A stretch of DNA of 6,151 bases, from contig DUZB01000010.1 of NCBI GenBank assembly GCA_013349725.1, positions 1-6,151 of the forward strand, written 5' to 3'. Below the pieces are notes generated by a model, which saw only the letters and a list, made by a program, of their open reading frames with translations, did not search any database and was not told the DNA's origin. This stretch comes from Deltaproteobacteria bacterium (GTDB lineage: Bacteria > Desulfobacterota > DSM-4660 > Desulfatiglandales > Desulfatiglandaceae). Both the position numbers and the translations under genes were made by a program. Of the stretch, positions 1 to 4,223 are shown one piece after another (the stretch's first letter is position 1; each line of letters opens with the position of its first letter).

Positions 1-281
1 AAAATGAGACGGTCACCTGGTATGTTTATATGCTCATCTGCAGAGATGAAACCATTTATACCGGCGTGACCACGGACCCGAAAAAGCGACTTGCGGAACA
101 CAACAGCGGCGTGAACGGGGCAAAGTATACCCGCTCACGCCGTCCTGTTTCAATGGTTTACCTTGAGGAAGTCCCCTCTCGCTCCGATGCCGCCAGTCGC
201 GAATACCGCTTAAAGCGGCTCAGCCGGCAGCAGAAACTGCGGCTGATCCAATCTTCCGGTTTTCAGCCGGATCCTTCCTGA
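1..281 (+). CDS. GIY-YIG nuclease-domain protein (YhbQ/UPF0213-like), 5' end outside window
   Basis: The frame is open from the left edge and ends with TGA at 279-281, giving at least 92 residues. An ATG at 30 exists, but the six codons before it read TWYVYM. That supplies the first strand of the GIY-YIG fold (YVYML), so the true start must lie upstream of the window. The second half-motif is YTGVT (bases 60-74). It is followed by the conserved helix KKRLAEHNSG, where an Arg is normally catalytic, then AKYTRSRRPV and a C-terminal Glu/Lys-rich helix ending REYRLKRLSRQQKLRLI. This order and the short length match the single-domain YhbQ/UPF0213 group. Members are predicted DNA endonucleases, possibly in repair, but the cellular role is mostly unproven. 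No partner domain is visible. The next gene on the right is convergent. Family assignment is strong; function is inferred only from the domain. Confidence 0.9.
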   Translation, partial: NETVTWYVYMLICRDETIYTGVTTDPKKRLAEHNSGVNGAKYTRSRRPVSMVYLEEVPSRSDAASREYRLKRLSRQQKLRLIQSSGFQPDPS

Positions 282-318
282 CTATCATATAAAGTCAGAG
301 GAGCCAAGCGAACCCATC

Positions 319-355
319 ACTTTAGTCACTTTATTTAACTTTAGCAACTTTAAAC
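319..355. repeat. Four tandem ACTTTA-type units, period 9-10 bp
   Basis: ACTTTA begins at 319, 328, 338 and 347, each followed by three or four variable bases, so the units repeat every 9, 10 and 9 bases. The array is too short and degenerate to be a CRISPR or a typical minisatellite. It may be a decayed tandem repeat or simply a biased AT-rich stretch. It stands immediately left of the larger inverted repeat. Confidence 0.5.
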
Positions 356-392
356 GCAAATTAGTGAACTTAACAGCAATGCGCGAATGACG

Positions 393-510
393 AACAATCG
401 AGTGACGAACATTCGAACGGAACAGCAAAAAAACAGGTCGGCATTTCCTTGCCTTCACAGAGTCTTTGGTTCGATTGTCCAATTGTTCGATTGTTCGTCA
501 CTCGATTGTT
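393..510. repeat. Long inverted repeat with 15-bp-periodic octamers
   Basis: The 18 bases at 393-410 are the exact reverse complement of 493-510. Pairing continues inward to 418/485 with one mismatch (412/491), giving about 25 of 26 paired bases around a roughly 65-base centre. Two G-T wobbles extend it to 420/483. Inside the arms the octamer TCGATTGT recurs at 471, 487 and 502. Its complement ACAATCGA lies at 394 and a one-mismatch form (ACATTCGA) at 409. The spacings are 15-16 bases, so each arm is itself a small tandem repeat (388-402 and 403-417 on the left). It could form a cruciform or long RNA hairpin, be a mobile non-coding repeat, or be a decayed protein-binding array. It is not coding. 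Confidence 0.75.
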
Positions 511-609
511 ATCTTTTGAGTTAATGACATTGACTTTCAACTTATGCGATTCCAAGGAAATCATGCCCTTCGAGGGATAACCAAAAGCCGGGCCTTGAGA
601 CTCGGATTT

Positions 610-1263
610 TTACTCATACCAGGAGAGGATTTCCGACAGGTCTTCCCGAGCGGTCTTTATTCTGTTGACGGGGGATTCTTTGTCCGGATATCCCATGGCT
701 ACGGCAAGGAGGATTTCCATATTATCGGGGATATCGAGTTGATGGCTGATCACGTCTGCAAACGAAAGAATCAGGCCGATGGGACAGGCTCCAAGGCCCA
801 TGGCATGTGCTGCCAGAAGCAGATAGGAAACCGAGAGCCCCACATCCAGATATCGGGTTTTTGGAAAAAGTCGGTCCATCGCAACGATAATGGCTATGGG
901 GGCTCCATAAAAAGAACAGCTCCCCTGTTCAATGAATTGGCTGTACGATGTCCCCGTTTCGGTAATTCCCGGTTTCATCAGTTCAAGTACTTGGCGACTT
1001 CTTTGGGCGAATTTTTCGGGAAGCGGCTTGGTTGTTCCAGGACCGCAGGTAGTTTTCCTTTCGGCCTGGGCTTTTTTCAAGCTGCGTACCAGCCTGTCTT
1101 TTTCTTCGCCATAAGTGACAACAAACTCCCAGGGCTGGAGGTTCATCGCCGAGGGCGCGAGGCCGGCAAGCTGAAAAACCTGCTCAACCTCTTTTCTTGT
1201 GACCGGTTTATCGAGGTAGGCCCTTGTACTTCTCCTTTCCTTCATGGTTTGGAATAGATCCAT
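610..1263 (-). CDS. FMN-dependent nitroreductase family protein
   Basis: This 217-aa protein belongs to the nitroreductase superfamily, FMN enzymes that use NAD(P)H to reduce nitro groups, quinones or other electrophiles; the substrate here is unknown. Near the N terminus MKERRSTRAY (7-16) holds the Arg-Arg-Ser-x-Arg FMN-phosphate contact. APSAMNLQPWEF (36-47) is the conserved Ser-x-x-Asn-x-Gln-Pro-Trp flavin loop. GLGACPIG (156-163) and AMGYPDKE (189-196) are the usual C-terminal FMN-binding signatures. The length is normal for a single-domain member, and no ferredoxin domain is fused. The start ATG (1261-1263) has AGGAG seven bases upstream (1271-1275 on the plus strand), so it is well supported. 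The gene stands alone, convergent with the GIY-YIG gene and divergent from the 118-aa gene on the right. Nothing looks truncated. The exact subfamily cannot be fixed from motifs alone. Confidence 0.93.
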   Translation of the reverse strand: MDLFQTMKERRSTRAYLDKPVTRKEVEQVFQLAGLAPSAMNLQPWEFVVTYGEEKDRLVRSLKKAQAERKTTCGPGTTKPLPEKFAQRSRQVLELMKPGITETGTSYSQFIEQGSCSFYGAPIAIIVAMDRLFPKTRYLDVGLSVSYLLLAAHAMGLGACPIGLILSFADVISHQLDIPDNMEILLAVAMGYPDKESPVNRIKTAREDLSEILSWYE

Positions 1264-1368
1264 AGTTTCTCTCCTCTTTCATGTTGAATGGGCAAGTGTA
1301 CAGCCTACATCAGATTCAAAGACAATGCAATCTGTGCGGCTAACATTGCCGAGCGTTCTGGATTGTTG

Positions 1369-1397
1369 TTGACACGATCCTGTCATCAGGCTATTTT
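1369..1397 (+). promoter_or_regulatory. Probable sigma70-type promoter for the 118-aa gene
   Basis: A perfect -35 hexamer TTGACA (1369-1374) is followed after exactly 17 bases by TATTTT (1392-1397), which matches four of six positions of the -10 consensus. Transcription would start near 1404, leaving a leader of about 95 bases before the ATG at 1500. The -35 match and the spacing are the strong points; the -10 is weak. Confidence 0.45.
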
Positions 1398-1419
1398 TTT
1401 AACGAACTCCAAAATCCAA

Positions 1420-1434
1420 TCCCGCAGGGCGGGA
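1420..1434. repeat. Small perfect GC hairpin flanked by AAAATCC repeats
   Basis: TCCCGC (1420-1425) and GCGGGA (1429-1434) pair perfectly around a three-base loop. On the left is CCAAAATCCAA; on the right are CCAAAATCC and CCAAAATCG. The hairpin lies in the predicted leader of the 118-aa gene and has no T-run, so it is not an ordinary terminator. It resembles a short intergenic repeat inserted between similar AT-rich flanks; that is an inference. Confidence 0.5.
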
Positions 1435-1499
1435 CCAAAATCCAAAATCGTGCCTGAAAGCGGTTTTCGTTCAAGTCCTGAATAGGAACAGGAGAGAAA

Positions 1500-1856
1500 A
1501 TGGAAAGGGCGATGTTGTGGTTCAAATGTGCGGCGATGCATGACCCGGTCCGGCCGGTTTTGAAACGGGCTGCGGTCATTGGCTGGGAAGCCAAGCAACG
1601 AGTGGTTGATTTGACCATCGAACGTAATTTAAAGGGGGAAGAACTCCTTCAACGGATGAAAGGCTGGTTTACGGTAGATGTGCATCAGGCCCTGGAAATT
1701 ATCAGCCGTTACGGTAGACTGAAGATCCTTGACGATTCCGATCTTGTCGTGGAAACAAAAGATGTGGAGATGTTGACAAGCCTTTCAGAGAGTCTCCAAG
1801 AGGCATTTGGTGGGGAGGCCTGGGTTGAGCATATCCCCAAGAGCATGCTGGCCTGA
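1500..1856 (+). CDS. Uncharacterised 118-aa protein
   Basis: I do not recognise this family. The start ATG at 1500 has AGGAG (1490-1494) five bases upstream; later in-frame Met codons at residues 5 and 13 lack such a site. The protein is soluble: no signal peptide and no membrane segment. It has one Cys (10). Residues 14-50 are basic and probably helical. Residues 54-114 (from KGWFTVDVHQALEIISRYG through the C terminus) look like a compact alpha/beta module. Within it, KILDDSDLVVET reads like a beta-hairpin or strand-turn-strand, and MLTSLSESLQEAFG like an amphipathic helix. The codons look like those of the neighbouring genes. A promoter with a good -35 box and a hairpin leader lie upstream, and a weak terminator follows, so it is probably monocistronic. 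A small winged-helix-like or regulatory domain is possible, but nothing in the sequence proves it. Confidence 0.75.
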   Translation: MERAMLWFKCAAMHDPVRPVLKRAAVIGWEAKQRVVDLTIERNLKGEELLQRMKGWFTVDVHQALEIISRYGRLKILDDSDLVVETKDVEMLTSLSESLQEAFGGEAWVEHIPKSMLA

Positions 1857-1872
1857 CGGCATCTGCGGAATT

Positions 1873-1904
1873 CGTAAATAACCTATTAAATTGTGGTATT
1901 TACG
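1873..1904 (+). repeat. Hairpin downstream of the 118-aa gene
   Basis: CGTAAATA (1873-1880) pairs perfectly with TATTTACG (1897-1904). Pairing continues with CC (1882-1883) to GG (1895-1896) across a bulged A, giving ten base pairs and an 11-base loop. It lies between the stop of the 118-aa gene and the terminator-like hairpin at 1917. A second possible stem, GTGGTA (1893-1898) with TACCAC (1912-1917), uses some of the same bases, so the two cannot form together. Confidence 0.4.
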
Positions 1905-1916
1905 TTCATTCTACCA

Positions 1917-1940
1917 CCCGGGAAAGTCCGGGGCTTTTTT
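1917..1940 (+). terminator. Weak intrinsic terminator between the 118-aa and SpoIIAA-like genes
   Basis: CCCGG (1917-1921) pairs with CCGGG (1928-1932) around a six-base loop, and six T follow at 1935-1940. The stem is only 5 bp but all G-C. It would separate the 118-aa gene from the SpoIIAA-like gene starting 33 bases later, unless it is read through or works as an attenuator. Confidence 0.45.
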
Positions 1941-1972
1941 CTATTTCTCTAACTTTTTATAAGGAGGGAGCC

Positions 1973-2353
1973 ATGTACAAGATTCTGGAAGGAAGTGAAG
2001 GCAATGTGCTGGGGGTTGAGGTGGTCGGCGGGTACCTAAAGAAAGACGTTGAGGAATTAAAGAAAATCTTTGATGACAAAATTGCCGAAGGGCACGGCAG
2101 ACTGAACTTCCTTATCAAGATTGACCAGCTGGATTTTGGCAAAAGCGAACTTGGCGCATTTTATGAGGATGCTAAATACGCCCTTTCGCATATAAAAAAT
2201 CTTCGTCACATTGCGGTGGTGGGAAACAGCAAGTTGGAAAAAGCGCTGATTGTAATGGACAATAAGCTTATGGGCAAACCGAAAAAGGAATTGATCGAAA
2301 AGTATTTTGATGTAGCCGACATGGAAAAGGCCTGGGATTTTGTGCGCAGTTAG
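1973..2353 (+). CDS. SpoIIAA-like (STAS-fold) protein
   Basis: This 126-aa protein resembles the SpoIIAA-like family (PF11964 type), small STAS/SEC14-like folds thought to bind lipid or act as protein partners; no reaction is established. Visible features are the opening strand MYKILEGSEGNVLGVEVVG with the acidic helix that follows (KKDVEELKKIFDDKI, 23-37), and the strand LNFLIKIDQLDFG (44-56). Residues 77-86 (NLRHIAVVGN) are the conserved strand-turn, and the C-terminal KYFDVADMEKAWDFV (110-124) matches the family's RYF-x-x-x-E-x-x-x-A-x-x-W/F ending. The length is typical. No signal peptide or membrane segment is present, so it is cytoplasmic. The ATG at 1973 has an ideal AAGGAGG (1961-1967) five bases upstream. 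It converges on the Old Yellow Enzyme homologue. Family call is fairly confident; role unknown. Confidence 0.85.
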   Translation: MYKILEGSEGNVLGVEVVGGYLKKDVEELKKIFDDKIAEGHGRLNFLIKIDQLDFGKSELGAFYEDAKYALSHIKNLRHIAVVGNSKLEKALIVMDNKLMGKPKKELIEKYFDVADMEKAWDFVRS

Positions 2354-2364
2354 ACCAGGCTTTT
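2326..2364. terminator. Possible bidirectional terminator between convergent genes
   Basis: AAAGGCCTGG (2326-2335) pairs with CCAGGCTTTT (2355-2364), ten pairs with one G-T, around a 19-base loop. The left arm lies inside the last codons of the SpoIIAA-like gene, and four T close the right arm. In the minus direction four T also follow, so it could serve both convergent genes. The T-runs are short and belong to the stem, which keeps this tentative. Confidence 0.4.
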
Positions 2365-2455
2365 AGAGAGTTTGCAGATATCTTCCCCGAGGGATTCGCT
2401 GGATTCCTTATGATCACGAAACCCTTGGGGATACTGCTTTCCGAAGAAGGGACCG

Positions 2456-3589
2456 TCACCTTTCAGGGGAGGCGCCCTGCAGATCCCGGTTCACTTTGCA
2501 GGTAATGGTTCCCTTCCTGATGGACGCAAAGCATGCCATGCACTCCTCGCACGGAATGATTTCGTTATCCTTTCCGGCAAGAATTTTGCCGGCCGCCTCA
2601 GGGTCCGCAATCATCTGCCGGCCAATGGCCACCAGATCCATCAACGAACCCTCCACCGACTTGGCGGCCATGCCGCCGATCCCCAGCTTCCCGACACCGA
2701 TTACCGGAAGGCCCGTCGCCTCCCTGATCTGGGCCACAAACGGTATATTTGCTCCTGCGGGCTGTTCTTTGGGGAAAGCGGCTGTGGGGACCAGAAACTT
2801 TCTTCCGTTTTCCTCCTGCCAGGAACCCTGTGCGATCAGCGAAACATCCAGGGCATCCACACCCTCGTGCACCAGGATCCGGCTGATCTCCAGGGCATCC
2901 GCCGCTGTCTGTCCGCCGTCCACCTTTTCCACCGCATTGAGACGAAACAAAATGGGATAGTCCTTTCCGAGTTTTTCCCTGGTGGCTTTCACCACGGCAA
3001 TGGCGAATGTGGCCCGTTTGCGGGCATCTCCCCCATAAAGATCATCCCTTTGATTGGTAAGGGGGGAGAGGAACTGACTGATCAGATAGAAATGGGCGCC
3101 ATGGATCTCCACCCCGTCAAATCCGGCAGCTGCCGCGCGGGCCGCGGCGGCCGCAAAGTCGGAGACCATTGTGTCGATCTGCTGCAGGCTCATGGGAAAA
3201 GGTGTTACATCGGGCCGCAGGGCGATTCCGGACGGCGAGGCGCCCTGCATTTCCCCTCCGGAGGGAAAAGAACGGGCGCCTGCGTGGTTGATCTGCACCA
3301 CCGCAGCGGCGCCAGAAGCCCGGATGCTGCTGCAGAGTCGAGCCATGCCGGGAACCTGTCCGTCGTTCCACAACCCCAGACTGCCTGGAACAATGCGGCC
3401 GTCAGGCCGCACCGAAGTGGCCTCCACAATGACAAGCCCAATGTCTCTTGCCCGTTCGTTATAAAAGCGGATGACATCGTCTGTAACAAGCCCTTCAGGA
3501 CTGCCATAGTTTGTGGTCAGAGGTGGCAGGACAATCCTGTTTCGCAACCGCATTCCATTGATTATCACTTCATCGTGCAGAGTTGGCAT
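2456..3589 (-). CDS. Old Yellow Enzyme-family flavin oxidoreductase with Fe-S-type Cys motif
   Basis: This 377-aa protein is an FMN TIM-barrel ene-reductase-like enzyme. Numbering from the chosen start, QINHAGARS (99-107) is the barrel strand with the conserved Q-x-x-H-x-G. HGAHFYLISQFLSPLTNQR (163-181) followed by DDLYGG is the family signature: His163/His166 bind substrate and Tyr168 sits where OYE1 has its proton donor. AIGRQMIADP (321-330) binds the FMN phosphate. C347, C350, C353 and C364 (CEECMAC then TITC) resemble the 4Fe-4S ligands of 2,4-dienoyl-CoA reductase and trimethylamine dehydrogenase. Those enzymes have about 640-730 residues with a C-terminal NAD(P)/FAD domain, which is absent here. 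Electrons would have to come from a separate donor. I prefer the ATG at 3587-3589 over that at 3602-3604 because GGAGG overlaps the upstream ATG. The substrate is unknown: enoates, enones and dienoyl-CoA are all possible. Confidence 0.92.
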   Translation of the reverse strand: MPTLHDEVIINGMRLRNRIVLPPLTTNYGSPEGLVTDDVIRFYNERARDIGLVIVEATSVRPDGRIVPGSLGLWNDGQVPGMARLCSSIRASGAAAVVQINHAGARSFPSGGEMQGASPSGIALRPDVTPFPMSLQQIDTMVSDFAAAAARAAAAGFDGVEIHGAHFYLISQFLSPLTNQRDDLYGGDARKRATFAIAVVKATREKLGKDYPILFRLNAVEKVDGGQTAADALEISRILVHEGVDALDVSLIAQGSWQEENGRKFLVPTAAFPKEQPAGANIPFVAQIREATGLPVIGVGKLGIGGMAAKSVEGSLMDLVAIGRQMIADPEAAGKILAGKDNEIIPCEECMACFASIRKGTITCKVNRDLQGASPER

Positions 3590-3597
3590 TTCTGTTT

Positions 3598-3602
3598 CCT
3601 CC
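3598..3602 (-). promoter_or_regulatory. Ribosome binding site that sets the start of the Old Yellow Enzyme homologue
   Basis: Read on the minus strand, GGAGG ends eight bases before the ATG at 3587-3589. The alternative ATG at 3602-3604 overlaps this site and has only ACCCAACAG in front of it. The start at 3589 is therefore better, removing five residues (MEETE) from the longest reading frame. Confidence 0.7.
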
Positions 3603-3682
3603 ATCTGTTGGGTAATTTAAAAAATTCACATCCCTTTCGGATCGACCAAATATGGCCTAAATTTGTACGCGAATTCCAACGA

Positions 3683-3711
3683 ATTATTCCTTTCCAGACC
3701 CTTGCAGTAAA
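3683..3711 (-). promoter_or_regulatory. Candidate sigma70-type promoter for the Old Yellow Enzyme homologue
   Basis: On the minus strand TTTACT (3706-3711, four of six) is followed by 17 bases and AATAAT (3683-3688, five of six). The leader to the start at 3589 would be roughly 85-90 bases. No operator could be identified with confidence. Confidence 0.35.
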
Positions 3712-3736
3712 CCGTAGAGAAACTATACCCGTTGCA

Positions 3737-3907
3737 ATGTGGCAAGTAAAGAAAATCCAGATTTATCGGTTTTATTGCACCTATTCGGACTGGACCCGTT
3801 TCGGAGATTATCAGGTTCCTCGAAAGGTGACGGAAGAACTGCAGTATGGTACATTGCGGGAAGACCGGCTCAAAATACTGGTCTCCGGGATCGATTTTGA
3901 GCAATGA
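3737..3907 (+). CDS. Possible 56-aa small protein or gene remnant
   Basis: From ATG at 3737 to TGA at 3905-3907 the frame encodes a 56-residue peptide with balanced composition: an N-terminal basic strand (WQVKKIQIYRFYC), then SDWTRFGDYQVP, and a likely C-terminal helix and strand (VTEELQYGTLREDRLKILV). Codon choice looks coding. The same frame is stop-free for 44 further codons back to the Old Yellow Enzyme start region, which in this fairly AT-rich stretch is somewhat unusual. Against it: no ribosome binding site precedes the ATG (upstream is CTATACCCGTTGCA), no plus-strand terminator follows, and I know no family match. The minus strand is also open across most of the region (3626-3919). 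It may be a genuine microprotein, the end of a decayed gene, or chance. Confidence 0.3.
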   Translation: MWQVKKIQIYRFYCTYSDWTRFGDYQVPRKVTEELQYGTLREDRLKILVSGIDFEQ

Positions 3908-3943
3908 AAACGACCTCATTACTCTACATGTCGGTCCGTTAAC

Positions 3944-3980
3944 AAAAAAAACTTCCGGAGGCGGTTGACATTCCCGGAAG
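3944..3980 (-). terminator. Intrinsic terminator for leftward transcription
   Basis: On the minus strand CTTCCGG (3974-3980) pairs perfectly with CCGGAAG (3952-3958) around a 15-base loop and is followed directly by eight T (3951-3944). This is a proper intrinsic terminator in the leftward direction only; in the plus direction no T-run follows. The tadA-tRNA unit further right is separated from it by a strong hairpin terminator and by a plus-strand gene. The nearest plausible user is therefore the small leftward frame at 4032-4169, whose stop is about 50 bases upstream. Confidence 0.7.
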
Positions 3981-4031
3981 GAATTTGATAAATGTAAATT
4001 TCGGGTGAGGGGCGCCCGTTAAGCCCATGCA

Positions 4032-4169
4032 TCAATTTTTCTTCCTGCATTCATTTTCCGTGGTGCTCCTTTTTTGCAGCAGATCAGCTGCAACCCTCCA
4101 GATAAGTGCGCCTTGATCTGCGACCATCATGGTCTCCCGTTGTAGATTGGAGTCGTATCTGCCTGCCAT
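4032..4169 (-). CDS. Candidate 45-aa small protein of unknown function
   Basis: An ATG at 4167-4169 opens a 45-residue frame ending in TGA at 4032-4034. The product (MAGRYDSNLQRETMMVADQG at the start, then ALIWRVAADLLQKRST and a charged tail NECRKKN) could form one amphipathic helix over residues 18-33 with a basic C terminus. It has no membrane segment or signal peptide. AAAGG lies about eight bases before the ATG, a modest ribosome binding site. The strongest support is context: a clear leftward terminator about 50 bases beyond the stop, with no other leftward gene to use it. The frame continues upstream inside the antisense of the 140-aa gene, which I treat as shadow. I recognise no family. 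The transcript could instead be a small regulatory RNA rather than an mRNA. Confidence 0.4.
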   Translation of the reverse strand: MAGRYDSNLQRETMMVADQGALIWRVAADLLQKRSTTENECRKKN

Positions 4170-4174
4170 TACCA

Positions 4175-4208
4175 AACCTTTATGAAGGTTCAACTTCAGA
4201 AATGAACC
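4175..4208 (+). promoter_or_regulatory. Two alternative hairpins in the leader of the 140-aa gene
   Basis: AACCTT (4175-4180) pairs with AAGGTT (4185-4190) around a four-base loop. The same GGTTCA bases (4187-4192) can instead pair with TGAACC (4203-4208). The two stems exclude each other and end just before the AAGGAGG at 4212-4218. On the opposite strand the first stem contains the AAAGG in front of the 45-aa frame. A role in translation control is possible but unproven; six-base stems also arise by chance. Confidence 0.3.
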
Positions 4209-4211
4209 GAA

Positions 4212-4218
4212 AAGGAGG
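4212..4218 (+). promoter_or_regulatory. Ribosome binding site that sets the start of the 140-aa gene
   Basis: AAGGAGG lies five bases before the ATG at 4224. A GTG at 4218 is in the same frame but overlaps the site itself, so it cannot be the start used with this site. The start at 4224 is clearly preferred. Confidence 0.8.
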
Positions 4219-4223
4219 TGGCC

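Larger units (their letters stand above)
282..609. other. Non-coding region between convergent genes, rich in short repeats
   Basis: This 328-base stretch lies between the 3' ends of the GIY-YIG gene and the nitroreductase gene. I see no credible gene: the open frames on the minus strand (285-482, 370-564) have low-complexity translations and no ribosome binding site. The region holds four spaced ACTTTA units (319-355) and a long inverted repeat (393-420 with 483-510), both listed separately. A short minus-strand hairpin, GGCA/TGCC at 440-453, is followed in the minus direction, after six bases, by a run of seven T (427-433 read in reverse). It could be a poor terminator for the nitroreductase transcript, but the stem is only 4 bp. 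Confidence 0.6.

Noticed and set aside
388..510. CRISPR array
   Set aside because: The repeated unit is about 8-15 bases, in inverted halves, with no unique spacers of equal size and no cas genes.
781..830. TGGC...TGC pattern resembling a sigma54 -24/-12 site
   Set aside because: It lies inside the nitroreductase coding sequence, has incorrect -12 bases and no gene downstream in that direction.
544..1257. Plus-strand open frame of 237 codons
   Set aside because: It is the antisense of the nitroreductase gene, which has all family motifs and a good ribosome binding site; this frame's product matches nothing known to me.
2268..2459. Minus-strand frame starting with GTG that overlaps the stop of the Old Yellow Enzyme homologue
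   Set aside because: It runs antisense into the convergent SpoIIAA-like gene and shows no protein-like pattern.
2867..3604. Plus-strand open frame antisense to the Old Yellow Enzyme homologue
   Set aside because: It is codon-aligned antisense of a high-GC real gene, a common cause of long false frames. Only its continuation past 3605 is considered, separately.
3626..3919. Minus-strand open frame of 97 codons
   Set aside because: No ribosome binding site, no family features, and it covers the predicted promoter of the Old Yellow Enzyme homologue. The opposite strand gives a more protein-like product.
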